From: Bacillota bacterium
Lineage (GTDB): Bacteria > Bacillota > Sulfobacillia > JAJYWN01
DNA length: 64,000 nucleotides
Direction of reading: 5' to 3'
NCBI GenBank assembly: GCA_021791495.1
Contig: JAJYWN010000063.1
Location: 1 to 64,000, forward strand
Made by a program: the position numbers and the translations under genes. The notes under the pieces were generated by a model. That model saw only the letters and a program-made list of their open reading frames with translations. It had not been told where the DNA came from and did no database searches. Positions within the stretch are counted from its first letter, which is position 1. Each line of letters begins with the position of its first letter. Below are positions 25,737-34,000 of the stretch, one piece after another.

Positions 25737-26536
25737 GCCTTACCCTGCCCCTCCTCATTCTGCTGGCGTTGCTTCGCCCGCTCCTCCCGTTTCCGCTGGT
25801 CCCGCTCAGCCATCGAGTTGCGGTAAGCCTTGCACTCCTGTTCCAGGTATTTCACGACTGGATTCCCCTCGATGCCTGGCCGCAACGGCAGCAGGTTCCC
25901 GATCTTCTTCAATATCCCCTCGACGCTCAAGTCCTCGCGGTTCACCGTCACCAGCTTGATGCCGTTCTCGTCGCAAAGCCCGCGTTTGATGAGGTCCAAA
26001 GCCCGCCGCTTGCGAGCCTCCTCGCTGTTAGGGTACTTCGAGGTCGGGGCGTAGTGCTGCGCCCCCTGGAACTCGAAGGCCACGCCATCAAGGTAAAGAC
26101 GGTCGAACTCCAATATCTGACCGGTCAACGGATTGGTCATGAAGCCCAGGCGCGCCCCGTCCTGGAACCGCTCACTATCCACGCAGGCCGAGAGCAGCTC
26201 CCGCATCAGTTGCTCGCCTCGGTAGGTCGCGGCCTCAAGGCGGAGGACGACCTGGGCGCGCAGGCTGACCCACGCCGCCGCCGACTCGTCCTTGACCCGG
26301 TAACGGGAATTGCCGAGGGGGGTGATGAGGCCGGCCTGGGTCAGGAGTTCCAGGTTCTTGCGCACTGTGTCTCTCGACAGATGAGTAAGCTTGCAGAGCT
26401 GCTGTATCGTCAAAGTGCAGACACCGCCGCTACCTTTACTTTTCTGGAGAAGGGCCAAGTAGAGGATCTTGCCTAAGGCGGGAAGGTCACCGGAGAGGAG
26501 AACTACGTCGGGAATGCTGGTGGAGAATTGGTCCAC
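25733..26536 (-). CDS. Winged-helix protein fused to Vsr/PD-(D/E)XK-type nuclease fold, paralogue 2
   Basis: About 267 residues and clearly paralogous to the 3754-4599 gene, sharing FSTSIPDVVLLS at the start. Winged helix: IQQLCKLTHLSRDTVRKNLE, then LITPLGNSRYRVKD. Nuclease-like fold: LEFDRLYLDGVAFEFQGAQHY, then DLIKRGLCDENGIKLVTVN. The C-terminus is a Lys/Arg/Gln-rich helix. GTG 26536 follows GGAGGTG at ideal spacing; an ATG at 26551 overlaps that site and is less likely. Whether E-x-Q supports catalysis is uncertain. A paired hairpin element lies 200-480 bp upstream of the start. Confidence 0.7.
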   Translation of the reverse strand: MDQFSTSIPDVVLLSGDLPALGKILYLALLQKSKGSGGVCTLTIQQLCKLTHLSRDTVRKNLELLTQAGLITPLGNSRYRVKDESAAAWVSLRAQVVLRLEAATYRGEQLMRELLSACVDSERFQDGARLGFMTNPLTGQILEFDRLYLDGVAFEFQGAQHYAPTSKYPNSEEARKRRALDLIKRGLCDENGIKLVTVNREDLSVEGILKKIGNLLPLRPGIEGNPVVKYLEQECKAYRNSMAERDQRKREERAKQRQQNEEGQGKA

Positions 26537-26734
26537 GGTTGACACCTCCATAAGTCAGGCCGATGGGCCGGGCCTGCAGGCTGTCGGGTTCAGGTGGGTA
26601 TGGGTAAATCCTTCTACTGGAAACTCCCAACGCGAAATAATTTTTGCGACTGGACCTTCAAGGCGGGAGGCCGACAGTCGGGAAGGTCGCTGACGGACGG
26701 TGTTGACGGGTGTTACTGATGGCGTTGCCCGGAG

Positions 26735-27016
26735 CAATGCCGATATTTTCGTCTTTGAGTGATTCCAGAGACGACGAAATCGTCACGGGTCGAGGTCCAT
26801 GGTCCTCAGGGCGCGGTTTTCGGGCGAAAGCGCGGTGGTTTGGCATCTGGAACCGCGTGTGGTCGGATATAAGTCGACATAACGGCGACACTCGCCCCGT
26901 CTTATGTAAATTCAGAACGTGTTTTGAGGGCTTCGAAGGCTCTCCGAAGGCGCCAAGGGGGTGCCCTGCCGAAAATATCGTCTTTGGAATCCTCCAATGA
27001 CGAAAATATCGTCACT
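26735..27016. repeat. Paired hairpin element, family 3 (GACGAAAATATCGTC), copy a
   Basis: Two directly repeated units of about 48 nt lie at 26735-26783 and 26968-27016. Each begins GCCGA, contains TCGTCTTTG in the middle and ends with a GACGAAA..ATCGTCAC palindrome. CGTCTTT can pair with the downstream AGACG, so each unit folds into a hairpin. The same units recur at 56028-56283. The rest of the gap 26537-27243 has an AT-rich imperfect palindrome at 26631-26648 and no convincing gene. Confidence 0.65.
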
Positions 27017-27243
27017 CCCCGGCCGCTGACTATTCCTACCACCAAACCCGGCACCGATTTCCTGGTTCACCTGAACGTGCAAGCCTTGCGGCCCAGCGCT
27101 TCCGCGTTCCCAATGGTTGTTCGGGAACCCTCACAAACTCACAGAAGTCCAACGAATGTATTGGCAAGTGTTTACCAAAGTTTTCTTGCGGCCCAGCACT
27201 GGCCGCCTTCATCAAATCACAAGAGACATGAAGGTGACTGACG

Positions 27244-29274
27244 TTGAATCGGGTAGCAGGACTTTTCCCAAGAGGCTTGTTGGTGTCCATCCTTGTCATG
27301 GCCTTGATCGTTCCGGCGGCCGTCATCGGCGCCGAAGGTGCCGAGAAAGGGCAGACCCAAGCAGGAGGCCAGACCCAAGCAGGAGGACCGGCCCAGGCAG
27401 GCGGACAGATCGGGCCGAGCGGTGAAGCTCAGGTGGGTGAGCAGGCCGAGGCCCAAGAGCAGGCCGAGGCCCAAGAGCAAGCTGAGGTCAAAGAGAAGAC
27501 TGAGGCCAAAGAACAGGCCGATGACCACGAACGCAACCAGGCTCGCGAGGGCCGCGCGCCCCGTTTCAGTGACGAAGAAGAAGCTAGCTGGGCGTCGCTC
27601 TACATCGACAAGATGAACGCGCAGGGCGTCATCAAGGGTGACCCCGAAGGCACTTTCCGCCCCAACGCCCCTGTTACGCGCGCCGAGGTGGCCGTCATGC
27701 TGACCCGTATCCTTGGCCTTGAGGACGCGGCCAAGGCACTCGCCGCCGCCGGCACCGGTTCCTCGACGGGGGCCGGCAGCACGACCAGCGACACCATATC
27801 TTCTCTTCTGACCTACCGTGACGCGGATCGCATTCCAGCCTGGGCCGCCGGATACGTGGCGATGGCGGCGAAGGCCGGGCTCCTTGATACGTCCGACGAG
27901 GACTTCCAATCGAACAAACCCGCCACGAGGTCGGAGATCTGCGTCATGCTGGTGAAGGCCCTTGGCCTGGAAGCCGACGCGGAGCAGCTCCGCAACCCGG
28001 TCGTCTCATTTGCAGATAAGGCCGCAATCCCGGCCGAGCTTCGCGCCTATATCGCCATTGCCGTGGACCGCGAGTTGGCCAAGGGGATGCCCGACGGCAC
28101 CTTCCAGCCCGACAAGCCGGTCACGCGCGCGCAGATGGCCACTTTCCTTGATCGCCTTGACGCGCAGCTCGTTGCGACGGCCGGCAGTGCCAGCGCCGGG
28201 AGTGGCACTGCCACCGCCCCAATTTCGGAAGGCGCGCCTAGCACAGGTATCGGGTCCGGCCCCTCGACCACGAGTCCGGTTCACGGCCCCCTGCCGCCCG
28301 TGATGACGGCGCCCGTCCGCGCCCATGAAGTGCGCGGCACCGTCGCGGCGGTTACCCTTGGCGGCAGTCCTTCCATCAGCATCACCGTGCCGCTCTATTA
28401 CCGGCCGGCTACGAACCCTGTCGTGGTCCCCGTGGCGGCCGACGCCGCCATCTACGTGAACCGGGCGCCCGGCAGCTTGTCCGACATCCGCGCCGGCGAC
28501 CGGATCATGGTCCACACGAATGACCAGAACGCCGCCGATATCGTCGACGTCCGCTACGACTCGGAGGTCAAGGGTGTGGTGGTGTCGGTTAACCTTGGCG
28601 GGACCGGCGGCGCCGCGAGCGGTAGCAGCGGCGGGACCGGCGGCACCACCGACGGCGCCGCTACCGCCGGACCTTCAATCACCGTCAAGACCCGCCAGGG
28701 CGCCGAGGCCACCTATGACATTGGGCCGACGGCCGCTTTCAAGGTCCAGACCGCCGACGACCAGTGGAAGGACGGCGCGACCTTGGCGGACGTCAAGGCG
28801 GGCATGAAGGTGGAACTTACGCTCCAGCGTGACGTGGTGATGAGCGTGGTCGCCGAGGTCATGGACGCCGAGGAGGAGGCGGAGAGTGAAGCCGAGCAGG
28901 CGCAGCCGCGCGAAGTCGGTGGAACGGTGGTGGCCATCGGCGCTCCGACGGCCGCCGCGGCTAACGGGACGGTTACCATCAAGGATGAGGAGAAAGGCGA
29001 ACTCACCTTCTCCTTGGCGGCGACGGCGACGGTACGCATCGGCGAGGTGACGGTGGGTGTGGCGGTCGGGTCGGCGTCCGGGCCGATCGGCAGCTCGACG
29101 ACCACCGGCGCGACCGGCGGCGGTGCAGGGAGCGGCACGACGACTACCGGCCCGGTTACCACGTCCAACACTGGTGTGAACGTTCTCACCGCGGCCGGCG
29201 TGAAGGTCGGCGACCGGGTTGAGATGAAGCTTGAGGGCGGTTTGGTTACTCGAATTGTGGTTGAGAAGGACTGA
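27244..29274 (+). CDS. SLH-domain surface protein with repeated post-SLH domains
   Basis: A 676-residue exported protein from TTG 27244 (AAGGTGA six nucleotides upstream). The signal peptide LLVSILVMALIVPAAVIGA is followed by a Gln/Glu/Ala-rich repeat region (residues about 35-100, AQEQAEAQEQAEVKEK) that is probably an extended or coiled spacer. Three SLH repeats follow (about 105-305, VIKGDPEGTFRPNAPVTRAE being typical). Three copies of the small post-SLH beta domain then begin at HEVRGTVAAV, SEVKGVVVSV and REVGGTVVAI, separated by Gly/Thr linkers. No enzymatic domain is seen. Probably a structural S-layer-type protein. Confidence 0.8.
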   Translation: MNRVAGLFPRGLLVSILVMALIVPAAVIGAEGAEKGQTQAGGQTQAGGPAQAGGQIGPSGEAQVGEQAEAQEQAEAQEQAEVKEKTEAKEQADDHERNQAREGRAPRFSDEEEASWASLYIDKMNAQGVIKGDPEGTFRPNAPVTRAEVAVMLTRILGLEDAAKALAAAGTGSSTGAGSTTSDTISSLLTYRDADRIPAWAAGYVAMAAKAGLLDTSDEDFQSNKPATRSEICVMLVKALGLEADAEQLRNPVVSFADKAAIPAELRAYIAIAVDRELAKGMPDGTFQPDKPVTRAQMATFLDRLDAQLVATAGSASAGSGTATAPISEGAPSTGIGSGPSTTSPVHGPLPPVMTAPVRAHEVRGTVAAVTLGGSPSISITVPLYYRPATNPVVVPVAADAAIYVNRAPGSLSDIRAGDRIMVHTNDQNAADIVDVRYDSEVKGVVVSVNLGGTGGAASGSSGGTGGTTDGAATAGPSITVKTRQGAEATYDIGPTAAFKVQTADDQWKDGATLADVKAGMKVELTLQRDVVMSVVAEVMDAEEEAESEAEQAQPREVGGTVVAIGAPTAAAANGTVTIKDEEKGELTFSLAATATVRIGEVTVGVAVGSASGPIGSSTTTGATGGGAGSGTTTTGPVTTSNTGVNVLTAAGVKVGDRVEMKLEGGLVTRIVVEKD

Positions 29275-29299
29275 CAAACCCCTTCCGTCAGTCCACTTT

Positions 29300-29332
29300 G
29301 AGGGCGCCTCTCCTGGGGGGCGCTCTCTTCAT
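29300..29332 (+). terminator. Rho-independent-type terminator
   Basis: A stem GAGGGCGCC (29300-29308) / GGCGCTCTC (29319-29327), with one G-T pair, is followed by a short pyrimidine stretch. It lies 25 nt after the SLH gene stop. Confidence 0.6.
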
Positions 29333-29436
29333 GCCCTGAGGTAGATGCGTAAAGGCAGGAGGACGCGCGGCGCCCAAGGGCGAAGTCGGGCAGCATGGTC
29401 AGCGGGGCAGCAAGTTAGTTAGGATGTTTTGACGGT

Positions 29437-30951
29437 ATGCCGGAGACATGGGGCAAACCGAAGGTGAGGAGTATCCGGCGGCCGCCGCCGCCCGCGTGGG
29501 CGAAGGCCGTGGTGCGGCTGGCGATGGTGATCGGGATTGTGGGCTTGGCCGTCGTCATCTTCGGCGCCGCCATGGCCACCGGCTGGCTGGAGCGCTATGG
29601 GCTACGTAGCCCTGATACGGCAGGTTTGGGCGGAACCGGACGAATAGCCGCATCGGGGGGCGGGACCGCCGGCCGCTCCGGCGCAAACGCCATCACCTCC
29701 GGCGCCGCCGCCATCCTGGCGGCCCTGCGCGGCGTCGCAGCCCCCTCGCGCGCCGTCGCGCCGCCGGCCTCTCGCGAGATTGACACCCGCGGCATCCCGG
29801 AATTTCCCCTGAAGGCTGCCTGGACCTACGCCGTCACCAGCGAAGTCCAGCTCTCCCTATCTTCCGACGGCAAGTACGTGCTGGCCTCCCGCAGCTACGA
29901 CCGGGACGACGGATGGCGCAACCTTGGGTTCGCCGTCCTCGATGACCGTGGGACGCTCCTCTGGCAGAAAGAGATCGTCGACGCCTTTCTGCGCTACGGC
30001 GGCTCGGCCCTGGGCTCGGACGGGCTCATCTACTTCTCCGGGGTCTACTATTCCGACCCCGGCACCCTGTACGTCTACCAACCGTCCGGGACCAGGGTCT
30101 ATACCAAGGAGATTCGCAGCGAACAGCAGATCATTGCTACCGAGCGGCCCGATCGCCTGGGTGTCGTGGAACCGCGGCGCAGCCGGTTCGTCATTCTTGA
30201 TGCGGCCGGCGAAGAGCTGTTCAGCCGCCCCCTGGCGGCCGGAGATAGGGTGACCTACACGCCTGGATCGGGACGGTTCGCCATCCTTGAGGGCGGGGCC
30301 GCGACTCTTCTGGACCTTGACGGAGGCGCGGTGACCCGCGTCCAGCTTACCGGCCCTCCCAAGGATATCGCTGTGACGCGTGACGGTACGACGTTCGCCG
30401 CGACGCGTGACGGCGCGGTGTTTGCCGTGACGGTCGGCGGCGGCGCGCCCGCGGTCCTGCTCTTCGACGCCAAGGGCGCCAAGGTGGCGGAGTCGCCGCT
30501 CGAAGGCAAAGGCAAGTTCGGCCTGGCCTTCGCGCCGGACGGTCAGACCTTGGTCGTCTTCGACGTGGGGCCGCGGGGCGGTGGGCTGCAGTTGCTGGAC
30601 GCGGCGACAGGGAAGGAAAAGTGGCAGCTGACCTTATTGCCGCCACCGGGGCGGAAAGTGGCCATCAAGGGTGTGACGTTCCTCCCCAATCGTCAGGGGC
30701 TCTTGGTCGACTGTGTGGAGAGCTTCAGCTCGCCCGAATACGGTGAAGATCGCGCCTTGGTACTGGTGAACCTGGCCGGCACGGCGGTGAGCCGCGTCCA
30801 ACTGGGGCGGAATGTGGATGCGCGCTTGGCCGCCGGCGGCATGCGTCTGGTGACGGGGACTAACAATCTCATGGCCGAGCACAGCGACGAAATAAGCAAC
30901 ACCATTTCCTACTACCGTTTGGACGCGTTCGTAGCTGCGGGGCAGAAGTAG
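29437..30951 (+). CDS. Membrane-anchored beta-propeller-like protein
   Basis: A 504-residue protein with a basic proline-rich cytoplasmic N-terminus, one membrane segment (about 25-50, VRLAMVIGIVGLAVVIFGAA), a Gly/Ala-rich linker and an extracytoplasmic domain from residue about 125. That domain has repeated blade-like strands with LSLSSDGKYVLASRS, LDDRGTLLWQKE, VTRDGTTFAATRDGAVFAV and FAPDGQTLVVFD, typical of PQQ/WD40-like propellers. No catalytic residues are recognised. The ribosome binding site is weak. It sits between two SLH protein genes and probably belongs to the envelope set. Confidence 0.65.
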   Translation: MPETWGKPKVRSIRRPPPPAWAKAVVRLAMVIGIVGLAVVIFGAAMATGWLERYGLRSPDTAGLGGTGRIAASGGGTAGRSGANAITSGAAAILAALRGVAAPSRAVAPPASREIDTRGIPEFPLKAAWTYAVTSEVQLSLSSDGKYVLASRSYDRDDGWRNLGFAVLDDRGTLLWQKEIVDAFLRYGGSALGSDGLIYFSGVYYSDPGTLYVYQPSGTRVYTKEIRSEQQIIATERPDRLGVVEPRRSRFVILDAAGEELFSRPLAAGDRVTYTPGSGRFAILEGGAATLLDLDGGAVTRVQLTGPPKDIAVTRDGTTFAATRDGAVFAVTVGGGAPAVLLFDAKGAKVAESPLEGKGKFGLAFAPDGQTLVVFDVGPRGGGLQLLDAATGKEKWQLTLLPPPGRKVAIKGVTFLPNRQGLLVDCVESFSSPEYGEDRALVLVNLAGTAVSRVQLGRNVDARLAAGGMRLVTGTNNLMAEHSDEISNTISYYRLDAFVAAGQK

Positions 30952-31000
30952 GAAGGAAACATCTTTCTACCGGCGAACCTCCCCCTTTCGAGGTGCGGCA

Positions 31001-34000
31001 ATGATTCGGAGCAGGTCATTCGCAATATTGGTCCTGATATTCGCGGTTCTCGCTACAACCGTGGCGGGCTCTGCTGTGCCCGTGTCGGCGCGCGAAATCG
31101 ATGTGGGCGGCGGCAGCACGTCGGGTGGCACCGCGGGCGGCACATCTGGCGGTACGATGGGCGGAGCGGCTGGCGGCATCGCTGGTGGCATCGCGGGTGG
31201 GACGGCCGCCGGGACGGCGGGCGGGACGACCGGCGGGACGACCGGCACAACGGGTACGACCGGCTCGACCACGACGACTGGTGGCACGACGGGTGCGACT
31301 GGTGGCACGACTACCACGACCAGTGGCACGACCACCACGACGGGTGGCTCAAGCGGCGGCGCCTCAACCGGCGGTTCCTGGGCCGACGTGACCGCGCACT
31401 GGGCACGCCACGATATCGACCTCATGCGGGCCAAGGGGGCCATTGCCACTCCCTCCGACCAGGCCTTTCAGCCAGACACTCCGGTCACCCGTGGCGACTT
31501 CATCCGCATGCAAACCATCGCCGCCGGCCTCTTGTCCGAAGCCGAGACCCTGTCGGCCTCTCCGGCGCCTTCCTATTTTACAGATATCGCTCCCGCCGAT
31601 CCGCTCAAGGGTTTCATCGAGGCCGCCTACGAGGCTGGGCTGACCACCGGTTTCGAGGACCGCACTTTCCGCCCCGACCTGGAGCTTAACCGGGCCCAGC
31701 TCGTGACGTTCTTGCTTCGCGGCCTCGGGATGGAGGGGCAGGCGCGGGCGCGCGCGACGCTCTATGCCGGTACCGTTGGCGGCCCTACCGCGACCGTCGG
31801 CAGGGGCGGCAGCCCTGCCGGGACCGGCGGCAGGGGCGGCAGTCCTGCCGGCACCGGCGGCACCGGCGGCTCCGGGCGGGCCGCCTGGTTGGCCGCTTTC
31901 CCCTTCGCCGACGCCGCCGACGTCCCCGAATGGGCCCGCGGTTACATGTCGTTGGCCGCCGACATTGGCCTGGTCAAGGGGTACGAGGACAAAACCATCC
32001 GCCCCGCCCGCCCCACCACCCGCGCCGAAGCCGCCGCCCTGCTGGTCCGCACGATGAACTTGGCCGGGCGCGCCTACGACCTGCGCGGTACCGTCCAATG
32101 GGCCAGCGCCGAATCCCGCGCCCTGGTGGTGGACATTGGTGACGGATCGGGCGGCGAAATCTTGGAGGTCGCCGCTTCCGCCGGCGTTTACCGGAACGGG
32201 CGCCCCGCTACCCTTGGCGATATCAAGCCCCTGGACGAGGTGTCGGTGGTCTTCGAACACGGCGGCTGGGTGTCGTTCGTCGAAGCGGGCTCGGCCGAGC
32301 GGATGGGTTACGTCAGCAGCGTGGACACCACCAAACACACGGTGACCATCCTGCCCCAGACCGGGCCGCCATGGGCCTGGGGAAGTGCCTCGGGCTCCGG
32401 TACGGGCTCGGCCATTTCCTCTGGCGACGTAACCCCGGCAACCTACCCGGTAACCTATGAGCTTGAGGCCGGCGCGCGCGTGTTCCTCTCGGGTCTCCCC
32501 GCCGATTTGGCCTTCCTGAGGCCCCCCGACCGCGTTTACCTGCTACTTTCGCCTTCCACCGGTCGCGTGAAGGTGGTGGACGCCGTCCGCGCCGCCGTCC
32601 AGGGTACGGTCCTGTCGGTCAAGGCCGACGTCAACGCCATCGACGTGCGTGCGGCCAACGGCGGCTCCGATTCGACGGTGACGGCGGCCTTGGGTGCGCG
32701 GGTCTTTCGGAACGGGCGGGCCGCCACCTTGCGCGACCTGGTCCAAGGTGACTGGGTGGCGCTGGCCGTTGACGATCAGGGGCACTTCACCTTCGCCGAG
32801 GCCTTAAGCAGGGACGCCGGGGGCTCGACCGGCTCGACCAGCTCCACCGGCTCGACCAGCTCGACCGACGTGGGCCCCGCCCGCCTCATCACCTCGCGCG
32901 AGACGGACGGCACCCCCTTACCGCTGGACGCCGTCGCCTCGGCCGCCTCGAACGAGCACGACCTGCGCCTGGACGCCTTCCACCTCCTATCGCCGGCCGA
33001 CGGCTCTGGCGTCACCATCGCCATCGTGGACACCGGGGCCGACCCGTCGCACCCCGTTCTGCAGCAGGCCAGCGACTGGCGGGCCAAGATCGTTGACTAC
33101 CAGGACTTTTCGGGCGAGGGCGATGTGGATACGTCGGCTTCGGCGCGGCCCTACCGGGGGACCATCGAGACCTCCTTCGGGATCGTGACTGTCGACCGCA
33201 TCCCGACGGCCAGCGGCCGTTACCACTACGGCCTGCTCCGCGAGAGCCAGCTCGCCAAGGGTGGGGCCATCGCCAACGACCTCAACCATAACGGGTCTGA
33301 CCGCGATACCTACCCGGTGCTGGTGACCGACGCGGTGGTGGCGGGGGCCTACGACACGGTCTACGTGGACACGAACCGCGATTTCAAGTTCACCGACGAG
33401 AAGCCGATGCAGCCTTTCGTGTCGGGGCACGCGGTGAACTTCTTCGGGGTCGACGATCCGCGCACCGGCGTGGCGGAGACCACGGCCTTCGTGGTGACGC
33501 GCGTGGCGGCGGACGGCGGCAGCGTGAACCTTGGGTTCGACGGTAACGGCCACGGTACGCAGGTGGCCGGGCTGACGGCCGGTTTCGGGCGGTACCGGGG
33601 TCTGGCGGACGGCATCGCCACGGGCGCCAAGCTCATGATCTTGAAAACCTTGAACTCGGCCGGCGACGGGTCGTGGGATTCCATCGCCCAAGCTCTGAAC
33701 TACGCCGCCGATCACGGCGCCGATATCGCCACGCTGTCGGTGGCGACGGTGGGGGACCGGAGTTCGGGCAGTTCCTTGGAATCGCGCCTGCTCCGCGACC
33801 TGGCGGTGCGGCGTGGGCTGACCATCGTGGTGGCGGCCGGGAACGAGGGGCCGGCGCTGGGTTCCGCCGCCACGCCGGGGGCGCCCGAAGTTATCACGGT
33901 GGGGGCGTCGTACTCGGCTGGCATGTACCAGGCCCTTTATGGTTTTGTGGTGCCTGAGGAGGGGGTTTGGCCGTTCTCGTCGGTGGGGCCGCGGCGCGAT

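Noticed and set aside
26968-27016. Possible CRISPR array from GAAAATATCGTC repeats
   Set aside because: Only two closely spaced exact repeats are present, they are parts of larger hairpin units, there are no regular spacers, and no cas gene is nearby.
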